Shown here: piece by piece, positions 1 to 7,539 of the stretch | Position numbering within the stretch: the first letter of the stretch is position 1 | Layout: each line of letters opens with the position of its first letter | Assembly (NCBI GenBank): GCA_046328115.1 | Contig: JAXLXE010000001.1 | Location: 310,001 to 374,000, forward strand | Source of the DNA: JAXLXE01 sp046328115 | GTDB lineage: Bacteria; Chloroflexota; UBA6077; JACCZL01 | Length of the DNA: 64,000 bases | Direction of reading: 5' to 3' | Notes under the pieces: generated by a model | What the model was told of the DNA's origin: nothing | Database searches by the model: none | What the model saw: only the letters and a program-made list of their open reading frames with translations | Program-made: the position numbers and the translations under genes

Positions 1-64
1 ATGTGCGTGGGGTTCATCACCGCGGGGCGATGATCGCGGCCATCCATCCGCTGGCGATGAGGGG

Positions 65-136
65 TGGCGGGGGAGGGATTTGAACCCACGACCAAGGGCT
101 TATGAGTCCCCTGCTCTACCACTGAGCTACCCCGCC
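65..136 (-). tRNA. tRNA-Met (anticodon CAT)
   Basis: The reverse strand folds into a full cloverleaf. The acceptor stem GGCGGGG pairs with CCCCGCC, the D arm is GCTC/GAGC, the anticodon loop is CTCATAA and the T loop is TTCAAAT. The anticodon CAT with a normal 7-bp acceptor and a Watson-Crick first pair points to elongator Met rather than initiator; an Ile2 tRNA with lysidine-modified CAT cannot be fully excluded from sequence. No CCA is encoded after the discriminator A. The loop-closing pair of the anticodon stem is A-G, a mild irregularity. Confidence 0.95.
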
Positions 137-215
137 GGGGGCGTGCTATTCTAGCAGACGATACGTCAAACGTCCTCGAATATCGGCGCGGGACGGCCGC
201 CTCATAGCTCCCGTT

Positions 216-246
216 TTGCTGACCCCCTCCGAGGGGTTGGTATACT
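216..246 (+). promoter_or_regulatory. Candidate rpsB promoter with extended -10
   Basis: TGG-TATACT at 238-246 matches an extended -10 (TGn-TATAAT). A weak -35-like TTGCTG lies at 216-221, 19 nt away. The spacer holds the inverted repeat CCCC-TCCGA-GGGG, which could be an operator. Transcription would begin near 253, giving a leader of about 115 nt before rpsB. This is pattern matching only. Confidence 0.45.
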
Positions 247-299
247 TGGCCGCCGCCCGTGCCGGGCGAGAACTCACGCGGCCGGACCGCGCAGCCCGT

Positions 300-323
300 C
301 CCGAACGTTTCTGTGTGTTCGGG
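300..323 (+). promoter_or_regulatory. Hairpin in the rpsB leader
   Basis: CCCGAAC (300-306) pairs perfectly with GTTCGGG (317-323) around a 10-nt loop. It lies in the presumed untranslated leader, about 45 nt before the rpsB start. rpsB leaders in other bacteria carry autoregulatory S2-binding structures; whether this one does so is inference. Confidence 0.3.
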
Positions 324-369
324 CCCCTGCCGGGTCGATGGCCGCGGTGGCGACTAACGGAGGCCCCCC

Positions 370-1353
370 CTGACTGTCTCAAGTCCTGTCCAGATGAAGA
401 CCCTGCTCGAGGCAGGCGTCCACTTCGGTCACCAGACGCGACGCTGGGACCCCAAGATGAAGCCGTTCATCTTCACGGAGCGGAACGGCATCCACATCAT
501 CGATCTCCAGCAGACCGTCAAGCGGCTGGAGGAGGCGATGGAGTACGTGCGCGACCTGGTCGCGGGCGGGGGCACGATCCTCTTCGTGGGTACCAAGAAG
601 CAGGCCCAGGAGACGATCGAGGAAGAGGCGAAGCGCTGCAGCATGCCATACATCAACCGGCGGTGGATGGGTGGCACGCTCACGAATTTCCAGACCATCC
701 TCACCCGGATCCGGCGTCTGGAAGAGCTGTCCGACCGCAAGGAAGCCGGTGAGTTTGACTGGCTGCCGAAGAAGGAGGCCATCCGCCTCGAGGACGAGAT
801 GGAGCGGCTGGAGCGCCTGCTAGGGGGTATGCGGAAGCAGTATCGGACACCGCAGGCTATCTTCATCGTCGATCCGCATCGTGAACACATCGCGGTGGCG
901 GAGGCGCGCCGCAGCGAGATCCCGATCGTGGCGATGGTGGACACGAACTGCAACCCGTTGCTGATTGATCAGCCGATCCCGGCGAACGATGACGCGATCA
1001 GAGCAATCCGCCTACTGACGGGCAAGATCGCTGATTCGGTCATCGAGGGCGCGCAGGCGCGCGAGGCGGCGATGGCCGACCGCGACGTGGACGCGGTGGT
1101 GATGGATGCCGAGGAGTACGAAGGCCAGGTCGTGAGCGGTATGGTGTTTACGCCGGACGACTTCGCGCCAGGCGAGTCTGCCGAGGTGGCGCCGGATCCG
1201 AAGCGCGCCCGTGCGAGACCCGCAGCCGAAGACGCGCCGGCCGCGACGGAGGCAGTCGCGGCAGACACTTCCGCGGCGGAGCCCGCGGCCGCCGAAACGC
1301 CGGTTGCGCCCGTTGAGGCATCTGCCACTCCTGCCGAGGCGTCGGGAGACTGA
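370..1353 (+). CDS. rpsB: 30S ribosomal protein S2
   Basis: S2 of the small ribosomal subunit; it binds near S1 on the 30S body. The N-terminal KTLLEAGVHFGHQTRRWDPKM block and the later FVGTKKQAQE, NRRWMGGTLTNF and DTNC segments are family hallmarks. The C-terminal 75 residues form an Ala/Pro/Glu-rich tail, longer than in E. coli S2. I place the start at CTG 370, because GGAGG (359-363) stands 6 nt before it and the eight extra residues (LTVSSPVQ) resemble normal S2 N-termini. ATG 394 has no SD. If ATG is used the protein has 319 rather than 327 residues. It is first in the rpsB-tsf-pyrH-frr-uppS cluster. Confidence 0.95.
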   Translation: MTVSSPVQMKTLLEAGVHFGHQTRRWDPKMKPFIFTERNGIHIIDLQQTVKRLEEAMEYVRDLVAGGGTILFVGTKKQAQETIEEEAKRCSMPYINRRWMGGTLTNFQTILTRIRRLEELSDRKEAGEFDWLPKKEAIRLEDEMERLERLLGGMRKQYRTPQAIFIVDPHREHIAVAEARRSEIPIVAMVDTNCNPLLIDQPIPANDDAIRAIRLLTGKIADSVIEGAQAREAAMADRDVDAVVMDAEEYEGQVVSGMVFTPDDFAPGESAEVAPDPKRARARPAAEDAPAATEAVAADTSAAEPAAAETPVAPVEASATPAEASGD

Positions 1354-1394
1354 GACCCGCGTAACTCGACCAACACACAGCTCGACGGCGAAGC

Positions 1395-1427
1395 GCGCGG
1401 CGGACGGAGCCATTCCGACCGCCGCGC
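1395..1427 (+). promoter_or_regulatory. Strong hairpin between rpsB and tsf
   Basis: Thirteen-nt arms (1395-1407 and 1415-1427) pair with a single A-A mismatch around a 7-nt loop. There is no T-run after it, so it is more likely an attenuator or processing/stability element between rpsB and tsf than an intrinsic terminator. Confidence 0.5.
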
Positions 1428-1469
1428 ATCGCGCCGGCGAGATGGGCTAATCTCACAATCTGAACTGAC

Positions 1470-1495
1470 AAGGAGGCGCGCCCGGCTGGGGCGTG
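1470..1495 (+). promoter_or_regulatory. tsf SD followed by a spacer hairpin
   Basis: AAGGAGG at 1470-1476 is 26 nt from the tsf GTG at 1503, too far for normal initiation. A 7-bp stem (1477-1483 with 1489-1495, one G-T pair, 5-nt loop) begins directly after the SD. If it folds, only 7 nt separate its base from GTG, a normal spacing. No in-frame start lies closer, because TGA at 1494-1496 closes the frame. Confidence 0.45.
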
Positions 1496-1502
1496 ACAGG
1501 CC

Positions 1503-2003
1503 GTGGTAGTTGACACCAGCAAGATCAAGCAGCTCCGAGACGAGACGAGCGCGCCGGTCATGGATTGCAAGCGGGCGCTGGAAGAGGCCGGCGGAGACCT
1601 GAACAAGGCGAAGGACATCTTGCGCAACCGAGGTGCGGCCTTGGCGGAGAAGAAGTCCGGTCGGGCGGCCAGCCAGGGAATGGTGGACTCATACATCCAC
1701 GGTGGTGGGCGCATTGGCGTGCTGGTTGAGGTCAACTGCGAGACGGACTTTGTGGCCCGCAGTGACGATTTCCGCCAGCTCGTCCACGACCTGGCCATGC
1801 AGATTGCCGCGACCGACCCTAAGTCCATCGGCAACGAGGAGGGGGCGGCTCCGTCGGAGGATCCGAATGAGCTTCCGCTTCTCAAGCAGCCGTTCATCCG
1901 TGACGAGAAGCGGAGTATCCAGGATCTGGTACACGAGGCCATCGGCAAACTTGGCGAGAACATCGTTGTTCGACGGTTCACCCGCTACGTCCTTGGCGAA
2001 TAG
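1503..2003 (+). CDS. tsf: Elongation factor Ts (short form)
   Basis: EF-Ts exchanges GDP for GTP on EF-Tu. The N-terminal UBA-like domain (about residues 1-55, with KQLRDETSAPVMDCKRAL) is followed by the core segment GGRIGVLVEVNCETDFVAR, which contains the TDFV motif that contacts EF-Tu. At 166 residues it is much shorter than E. coli EF-Ts (283) and lacks the second core subdomain and coiled coil, as in other short EF-Ts such as that of Thermus. The start is GTG 1503, forced by an in-frame stop at 1494. It follows rpsB by 149 nt and precedes pyrH by 17 nt. Confidence 0.95.
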   Translation: MVVDTSKIKQLRDETSAPVMDCKRALEEAGGDLNKAKDILRNRGAALAEKKSGRAASQGMVDSYIHGGGRIGVLVEVNCETDFVARSDDFRQLVHDLAMQIAATDPKSIGNEEGAAPSEDPNELPLLKQPFIRDEKRSIQDLVHEAIGKLGENIVVRRFTRYVLGE

Positions 2004-2020
2004 CCCCCGGAGCTGCTGAA

Positions 2021-2791
2021 GTGCCTACCGCCTCCTTGCGTTCGCTCCCGCCCACCGGCGATCTGCGCTATCGACGGGTGATCCTGAAGCTCAGCGGCGA
2101 GGCCGTCCAGGGCGATGCGGAATATGGCATTGACCACGGGGTGCTGGATTTCATGGCGGAGCAGGTTGCCAGCATTACTCGGCTGGGCGCCGAGGTGTGC
2201 GTCGTGATTGGCGGCGGCAACATCATCCGTGGGGAGGTGGCTAGCGCCCAGGGGCTGGACCGCTCTACCGCGGACTACATGGGCATGCTGGCTACCGTGA
2301 TCAACGGGTTGGCGCTGCAGTCCGCGTTGGAGCGGCGTGGTTTGCACACCCGCGTGCAGACCGCCATCACGATGGTGGAGGTGGCGGAGCCCTACATTCG
2401 GCGCCGCGCGATCCGTCACCTTGAGAAGGGGCGTGTGGTCATCTTCGCCGGAGGGACTGGCAACCCGTACTTCACCACGGACAGCGCGGCTGCGCTCCGC
2501 GCGCTGGAGATCGGCGCGGACGTCTTGCTCATGGCGAAGAACCGTGTGGACGGCGTGTATGACTCTGACCCGCGGAAGAACCCCTCGGCCGAGAAGTTCG
2601 CTCGGCTGCGCTACATGGAGGCTATCGAGCGTGGCCTTCGGGTGATGGACACGACCGCTCTCTCGCTTTGCATGGACAACAAACTCCCTATTGTGGTCTT
2701 TGACCTTCGGAATGAATCCAACCTGGCGCGGATCGTCCAAGGTGACGATTCCGTGGGGACGTTGATCACGGATGAGGCGGACGGGGGCTGA
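2021..2791 (+). CDS. pyrH: UMP kinase
   Basis: Hexameric bacterial UMP kinase of the amino-acid-kinase fold, converting UMP and ATP to UDP and ADP. Visible family segments are RVILKLSGEA (phosphate-binding lysine), VVIGGGNIIRG, the central TAITMVEVAEPYI region, IFAGGTGNPYFTTDSAA and DGVYDSDP. The length, 256 residues, is normal with a slightly longer N-terminus. GTG 2021 has GGAG (2010-2013) about 7 nt upstream. It lies in the translation/nucleotide cluster and probably shares the transcript with tsf. Confidence 0.97.
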   Translation: MPTASLRSLPPTGDLRYRRVILKLSGEAVQGDAEYGIDHGVLDFMAEQVASITRLGAEVCVVIGGGNIIRGEVASAQGLDRSTADYMGMLATVINGLALQSALERRGLHTRVQTAITMVEVAEPYIRRRAIRHLEKGRVVIFAGGTGNPYFTTDSAAALRALEIGADVLLMAKNRVDGVYDSDPRKNPSAEKFARLRYMEAIERGLRVMDTTALSLCMDNKLPIVVFDLRNESNLARIVQGDDSVGTLITDEADGG

Positions 2792-2924
2792 TGGCGATGG
2801 GTCACGCGACCGGTTCACGCGTGAATTGACGCGCCGAGCCGTTCTGGTGCATACGTGTACTGAGCCGAAACACTCCGTCGTAAAACCTGGCTGACCCGAT
2901 ACTGGACTGAAGGGAGGACCCTCC
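2792..2924 (+). other. pyrH-frr intergenic with direct repeats
   Basis: This 133-bp gap holds TCACGCG twice (2802-2808 and 2815-2821) and a TTGACG at 2826-2831 that could be a -35, though the best -10 18 nt away (CATACG) is poor. frr may have its own weak promoter here. No gene is visible. Confidence 0.25.
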
Positions 2925-3488
2925 ATGAGCGACGTTGACGCAGTCCTTCAGGAGTGTGAGCGCAAGATGGCGCGCGCGGTTGAGATCCTCAAGCAGGATT
3001 ACCTGAACATTCGCACCGGCCGCGCCACACCCGCGCTGCTGGACAAGATCCAGGTTGATGCCTGGGGCGCCACGCAGCCGGTGAACGCATTAGCCACGAT
3101 CTCCGTTCCGGAACCAAGGCTGCTGGTGATCCAGCCGTGGGACAAGACCACGATCTCCGCAATTGAGAAGGCCATCCAGAAATCGGACCTGGGGATCACT
3201 CCCAACAGCGACGGCACGGTGATACGACTGGCGCTGCCACAGCTCACGGAGCAACGCCGCGGGGAGCTTGGCAAGCAAGTTCGCAAGCGGGGTGAGGAGC
3301 AGAAAGTCGCCGTAAGGAATTGCCGACGGGACGCGGACGGTGAGCTCAAGAAACTGGAGAAGGACGGGAAGATCTCCCAGGACGATGCCAGGCGAGCCAC
3401 CGAGCGCGTCCAAAAAATCACGGACGGCTGGATCAAGCAGATTGATGAGTCCGCCGATAAGAAAGAGCGCGAGGTAAAGGAAGTCTGA
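2925..3488 (+). CDS. frr: Ribosome recycling factor
   Basis: RRF splits post-termination ribosomes together with EF-G. The full 187-residue protein carries the RTGRATPALLD segment, the domain II hinge region and the highly conserved C-terminal half (NSDGTVIRLALPQLTEQRR, then KQVRKRGEEQKVAVRN). Its Lys- and Glu-rich helical ends fit the three-helix bundle. ATG 2925 is preceded by AGGGAGG (2911-2917). Its stop overlaps the uppS start (TGATG), so the two genes are translationally coupled. Confidence 0.97.
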   Translation: MSDVDAVLQECERKMARAVEILKQDYLNIRTGRATPALLDKIQVDAWGATQPVNALATISVPEPRLLVIQPWDKTTISAIEKAIQKSDLGITPNSDGTVIRLALPQLTEQRRGELGKQVRKRGEEQKVAVRNCRRDADGELKKLEKDGKISQDDARRATERVQKITDGWIKQIDESADKKEREVKEV

Positions 3489-4219
3489 TGGCCATCGAGT
3501 CGCGGACCCTAGGCGTGCCGGTCGCGGCGCCCGCGGCGATCCCGCGACACATCGCCATCATCATGGATGGCAATGGCCGCTGGGCGCGTTCGCGTGACCT
3601 GGAGCGGCTGGCGGGCCATCGAGCTGGTACCGAGAATATTCGCCGAATCATTCGGGCGTGCGTGGAGCAGGGGGTGCCGTATCTCACGCTGTACGCATTC
3701 TCCACCGAGAACTGGCGGCGGCCGCCCTCGGAGGTCTCCGGCCTCATGGATATCCTGGCGGACGTCATCGACCGCGAGTTGATGGAGCTCCACGAAGAGG
3801 GCGTGCAGCTTCGCCACATAGGTCGCCTGGAGGCGCTCCCACCTACGCTGCGCGACAAAGTGCTTAGCGCGGTGGCGCTCACGGCCGGCAACAACCGACT
3901 GACGCTGAACCTGGCATTCAACTACGGCGGCAGAGATGAGATCGTGCGGGCCGCGCAGCAACTTATTCGAGACGGTCTGGCGCCTGAGGATGTTGACGAG
4001 GCCGCGATCTCTGCCCGACTGTACACGCATGGTCAGCCGGATCCGGACCTGATCATTCGCACGGCGGGTGAGATGCGGCTCAGCAACTTCTTGCTCTGGC
4101 AGGCGGCGTATGCTGAGTATTGGTCCACTCCCACGTTCTGGCCGGATTTCGACCGCGAGCACCTGCTGAGCGCCATCGAAGATTTCGGTCGCCGCCAGCG
4201 GCGATTCGGCAGCGTGTAG
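3488..4219 (+). CDS. uppS: Isoprenyl (undecaprenyl) diphosphate synthase
   Basis: cis-Prenyltransferase that extends farnesyl diphosphate with isopentenyl diphosphate to make the C55 lipid carrier for cell-wall glycans. The signature HIAIIMDGNGRWA includes the catalytic Asp. GHRAGTENIRRII, YAFSTENWRRP and the C-terminal PDLIIRTAGEMRLSNFLLWQ with its Arg pair complete the active site. Length is 243 residues. The start overlaps the frr stop by one base. It lies just upstream of cdsA and dxr, so lipid-carrier synthesis and its isoprenoid supply are co-located. Confidence 0.96.
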   Translation: MAIESRTLGVPVAAPAAIPRHIAIIMDGNGRWARSRDLERLAGHRAGTENIRRIIRACVEQGVPYLTLYAFSTENWRRPPSEVSGLMDILADVIDRELMELHEEGVQLRHIGRLEALPPTLRDKVLSAVALTAGNNRLTLNLAFNYGGRDEIVRAAQQLIRDGLAPEDVDEAAISARLYTHGQPDPDLIIRTAGEMRLSNFLLWQAAYAEYWSTPTFWPDFDREHLLSAIEDFGRRQRRFGSV

Positions 4220-4290
4220 CGTGGCGCCGCCGATGCGTGGCGGGGGCACCGGCTGAGGCCGTGGCGCGGCTGGCGACGGGTAGAGCCTAG

Positions 4291-5073
4291 GTGTTACGTC
4301 TGCGGGTGCTCACCGGGGTGGTGGGTGTGCCCGTCCTGGCCGCGGCCACGGTATTCGGCGGCCTGCCATACCTGCTGTGCGTGGTGGTCCCTGCCGTAAT
4401 CGGCACGCTGGAGCTCACGTCGATGGCCCAGGCGGCCGGCGGCCGGCCGCTCCCGCTCATATCCGCGGCGTTGGCCGTTGCGTTCGTGGGTGAGGCGGCG
4501 ATGCCCGGTCAGGGCCTGTTGCTGATTGCTCTGGCGCTGGCGGTGGTGGCCAGCCTACTGACATTGATGGCGCGCGAGGACTGGACGGGCGCGATTGGCG
4601 ACTGGAGCGGTTCACTGGCCGCGCCCGCCTACGTGGGCGGCCTCCTCCAGTTCTACGTGCCGCTAAGGGCTATGCCGGATGGAGTCTTGCTGGTATGCCT
4701 TGTGCTAGGGTGCACGTTCCTATCGGATACGGCGGCGTTCTTCGTTGGCCGACGATTCGGCCGCACGCGGCTCGCCCCGCGCGTCAGCCCTGGCAAATCG
4801 GTGGAGGGCGCCGTGGCGGGTGTGGTGGTTGCCACGGCGGCGGCACTGCTGACTGGGATCGCGGTTGGCAGTTGGCTGCATCTCGCAGGACTGGGCCTGG
4901 TGATCGGATTGTGTGCCGTTGCCGGTGACCTGTTGGAGTCGTTTCTGAAGCGCCAGTTTGGGGCGAAAGACTCCGGCACGATTGTGCCGGGGCATGGGGG
5001 GCTACTTGACCGGATGGACAGCCTGTTGGTGGCCGTGGCGGGCGCATACATGTACATTGTTGCGACCAGGTGA
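4291..5073 (+). CDS. cdsA: Phosphatidate cytidylyltransferase
   Basis: Membrane enzyme making CDP-diacylglycerol from phosphatidic acid and CTP, the branch point of phospholipid synthesis. It is a multi-pass protein of 260 residues. The C-terminal signature is visible in SDTAAFFVGRRFGRTRLAPRVSPGKSVEG, then GDLLESFLKRQFGAKDSG and PGHGGLLDRMDSLL, which carry the metal-binding Asp residues. The start is GTG 4291 and no strong SD is seen. It lies between uppS and dxr, the usual order. Confidence 0.94.
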   Translation: MLRLRVLTGVVGVPVLAAATVFGGLPYLLCVVVPAVIGTLELTSMAQAAGGRPLPLISAALAVAFVGEAAMPGQGLLLIALALAVVASLLTLMAREDWTGAIGDWSGSLAAPAYVGGLLQFYVPLRAMPDGVLLVCLVLGCTFLSDTAAFFVGRRFGRTRLAPRVSPGKSVEGAVAGVVVATAAALLTGIAVGSWLHLAGLGLVIGLCAVAGDLLESFLKRQFGAKDSGTIVPGHGGLLDRMDSLLVAVAGAYMYIVATR

Positions 5074-5109
5074 GTCGCGACCTGGGGACTCGCCCAAAGT
5101 GAGCAGTAG

Positions 5110-6276
5110 TTGACAGACAGGCTCGCACGCGCGCCGAAGCGCATTGCCATCGTGGGAAGCACGGGCTCTGTTGGCCGCCAGGCACTGGACGTGATCTCGT
5201 GGCATCCTGAGTCCTTCAGCGTGGGGGCGCTCGCCTCACGGTCGGACAGCGCGGCGTTCCGCTCCCAGGTGGCGCAGTGGCGGCCGCCCATCGCCGTGGT
5301 CGCGGCCGCCGAGGATACAGGTTGGGCGCCTGCTGGCACGCAATTGCTGGTGGGTGCGTCCGCGCTGGTGGACGTGGCAAGCCGCGATGATCTGGACCTT
5401 GTATTGCTGGCCAGCACGGGGATCGCCGGGCTCGCTCCGACACTTGCCGCCGTTCGGGCGGGACGTTCAGTGGCAGTTGCAAATAAGGAGACGCTGGTGA
5501 CCGGCGGCTCGCTTGTGATGTCCGCGGCTCGGGCTTCCGGCGCGCAGGTGCTTCCGGTGGACTCCGAGCACAGCGCGATCTGGCAGTGCTTGATTGGCGA
5601 GCCTCAGCGGGCGGTCAAGCGCATCACGCTCACGGCCTCCGGTGGCGCCTTCCGAGACGTGCCGCTGGAGACTCTGCGGAACGTTTCTCCTGAGCAGGCA
5701 CTGCACCACCCTAACTGGAGGATGGGTAAGAAAATCACCGTTGATTCGGCCACGTTGATGAACAAGGGTCTAGAGGTCCTTGAGGCGAGCTGCCTGTTCG
5801 GAGTGCCGCTGGATGATCTGGATATCCTGATTCACCGCGAGAGCATCGTTCATTCCATGGTGGAGTTCACTGACGGCTCGGTGAAGGCGCAGCTGGGTGT
5901 GCCGGACATGCGGCTCCCCATCCAGTACGCGCTAAGCTACCCGGAGCGGTTGAGCACCCGCGTGCCCCCTTTGAACCTGGCGGAGCTGCGGTCTCTTACG
6001 TTTGAGTGCGTGGACCCGGTGAGGTTCCGCTGCGCGTTCCTGGCGATTGAAGCAGGTCGCGTTGGGCAGTCCATGCCGGTGGTGCTCAACGCCGCGGACG
6101 AAGTGGCAGTGGAGCTATTTCTGGCCGGTGCCATCCGGTTTGATCAGATAGGTGACCTGGTGGCGACGGCGCTTGACCGCCACGTGCCGGTGCGGGACCT
6201 GGACCTCGAGGCGATCTACGAGATTGACCGCTGGACGCGTGAGCTCAGTCTTTCCCTGGCCACATCCAGCGTTTGA
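5110..6276 (+). CDS. dxr: 1-deoxy-D-xylulose-5-phosphate reductoisomerase
   Basis: Second enzyme of the non-mevalonate (MEP) pathway; it uses NADPH and a divalent metal to make 2-C-methyl-D-erythritol 4-phosphate. The N-terminal Rossmann motif IAIVGSTGSVGRQ, NKETLV, the metal and substrate segment PVDSEHSAIWQCL, ITLTASGGAF, MGKKITVDSATLMNKGLE and the loop HRESIVHSMVEF are all intact. The length, 388 residues, is typical. The start is TTG 5110, directly after an in-frame TAG, with no good SD. ispD and ispF of the same pathway are in this window at 37.9-39.1 kb. Confidence 0.96.
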   Translation: MTDRLARAPKRIAIVGSTGSVGRQALDVISWHPESFSVGALASRSDSAAFRSQVAQWRPPIAVVAAAEDTGWAPAGTQLLVGASALVDVASRDDLDLVLLASTGIAGLAPTLAAVRAGRSVAVANKETLVTGGSLVMSAARASGAQVLPVDSEHSAIWQCLIGEPQRAVKRITLTASGGAFRDVPLETLRNVSPEQALHHPNWRMGKKITVDSATLMNKGLEVLEASCLFGVPLDDLDILIHRESIVHSMVEFTDGSVKAQLGVPDMRLPIQYALSYPERLSTRVPPLNLAELRSLTFECVDPVRFRCAFLAIEAGRVGQSMPVVLNAADEVAVELFLAGAIRFDQIGDLVATALDRHVPVRDLDLEAIYEIDRWTRELSLSLATSSV

Positions 6277-6301
6277 CATTTCGGCCGTCTCGAACTTGGC
6301 G

Positions 6302-6310
6302 TGCTATAAC
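6302..6310 (+). promoter_or_regulatory. Candidate extended -10 before rseP
   Basis: TGC-TATAAC matches an extended -10 element, 100 nt before the rseP start. A TTGACA at 6273-6278 is 26 nt away and thus not its -35. This suggests rseP can be transcribed separately from dxr. Confidence 0.35.
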
Positions 6311-6410
6311 CGACCGATCGGGGCATCTGTGCCGGCGCGTGACGTCGGGCAGATTTTGCGCATAGTTGCGGCGTGGCGCTCCCAGCGGGAGCGCTTGGGA
6401 GTGTAGAAGC

Positions 6411-7508
6411 ATGTTGGAGCTGGCGTCTTACGCCGGGTACCTGCCCAATCTCCTGGTTTTCGTTCTTGTCCTTGGCGTGCTGATGTTTGTCCATGAGCTG
6501 GGCCACTTCGTGACCGCCCGCAGGTCGGGCATCGTTGTGGAGGAGTTTGGCTTTGGGCTTCCGCCGCGTATGTTCGGCGTCGAGCGAGGCGGCGTCATGT
6601 ACTCGCTAAATTGGATCCCCTTCGGCGCCTTCGTGAAGATGCTTGGCGAGGAGGACCCAAACGCGCCCGGCAGTTTTGCGAGTAAGTCCAAGCTCACGCA
6701 GATCATTGTCCTGGCGGCGGGTTCCGGTATGAACTACCTCACGGCGGGGCTCGCATTTGCGGCCGCGTATATGACCGGGTTTCCTACACCAGTAAATGTG
6801 GCCATCATGAGCGTGTCGCCGGGCTCCCCGGCGGACGTGGCCGGGCTGCGTGTGGACGACATCGTCGATCGATTCGGTGGTCGCCAGATCACCACCGTGG
6901 ACGAGTTTCGCCAGCTTGCGCTCGGCGCCGTGGGGAAGCCCATCGAATTGACGGTGCGACGGGGTCAGGATGCGCTCACGGTCTCGGTGACGCCCCGGGA
7001 GAACCCGCCTGCTGGACAGGGTGCCGTAGGTGTGGCGCTGCGGCCCGGTGAGGTTCGGCCGGTTCGGTACAACCCGATTGAGGCCGTAGGCTTAGGGTTC
7101 TGGCGAGCGACGCAGGTCATCGAGCTGACGATTACGGCGCCGCTGATGGTGTTGCAGGGTATGGCCTCCGCCGACATGTTGAGACCCGTGGGATTGCCGG
7201 GTATGGCCCAGGCTACCTCTCAAGCCGTGGACGCCGTAGTGAGCTCCGGTTATCTCTATCCCGTCCTCATGATGGCAGGCACGTTTAGCGCGGGGTTGGC
7301 GTTCGCGAACATGCTGCCCATCCCTGCACTCGACGGCGGGCGTATTTTCTTCATCGTGATTGAGATGATTCGTGGGCGCGCGATCAGTCCAGAGCGTCAG
7401 AGTCTGGTCCACTACGTAGGTATCGTGGTGCTGATTGCCCTGATGGTGCTCGTGTCCGTGAATGATCTTCGGAACCCATTGCCGAGCATAGACTGGGGCG
7501 TCAAGTAG
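6411..7508 (+). CDS. rseP: RseP-type site-2 zinc metalloprotease
   Basis: Intramembrane zinc protease of the M50 family that cuts membrane-anchored regulators such as anti-sigma factors within the bilayer. Zinc ligands are in the HELGH motif at residues 28-32 of the first membrane helix. A PDZ domain covers roughly residues 115-190 (VSPGSPADVAGLRVDDIV). The C-terminal membrane helix carries NMLPIPALDGGRI with the third metal ligand. ATG 6411 is chosen because GGGAG lies 9 nt before it and the product starts just before the first membrane helix (365 residues); the frame opens 15 codons earlier at a TTG without SD. Confidence 0.94.
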   Translation: MLELASYAGYLPNLLVFVLVLGVLMFVHELGHFVTARRSGIVVEEFGFGLPPRMFGVERGGVMYSLNWIPFGAFVKMLGEEDPNAPGSFASKSKLTQIIVLAAGSGMNYLTAGLAFAAAYMTGFPTPVNVAIMSVSPGSPADVAGLRVDDIVDRFGGRQITTVDEFRQLALGAVGKPIELTVRRGQDALTVSVTPRENPPAGQGAVGVALRPGEVRPVRYNPIEAVGLGFWRATQVIELTITAPLMVLQGMASADMLRPVGLPGMAQATSQAVDAVVSSGYLYPVLMMAGTFSAGLAFANMLPIPALDGGRIFFIVIEMIRGRAISPERQSLVHYVGIVVLIALMVLVSVNDLRNPLPSIDWGVK

Positions 7509-7539
7509 GCTGGGGCTTGGGACGCCTGGGGAGCAGTGA

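Noticed and set aside
6273..6278. TTGACA as -35 for rseP
   Set aside because: It is 26 nt from the nearest -10-like TATAAC, too far for a sigma-70 promoter.
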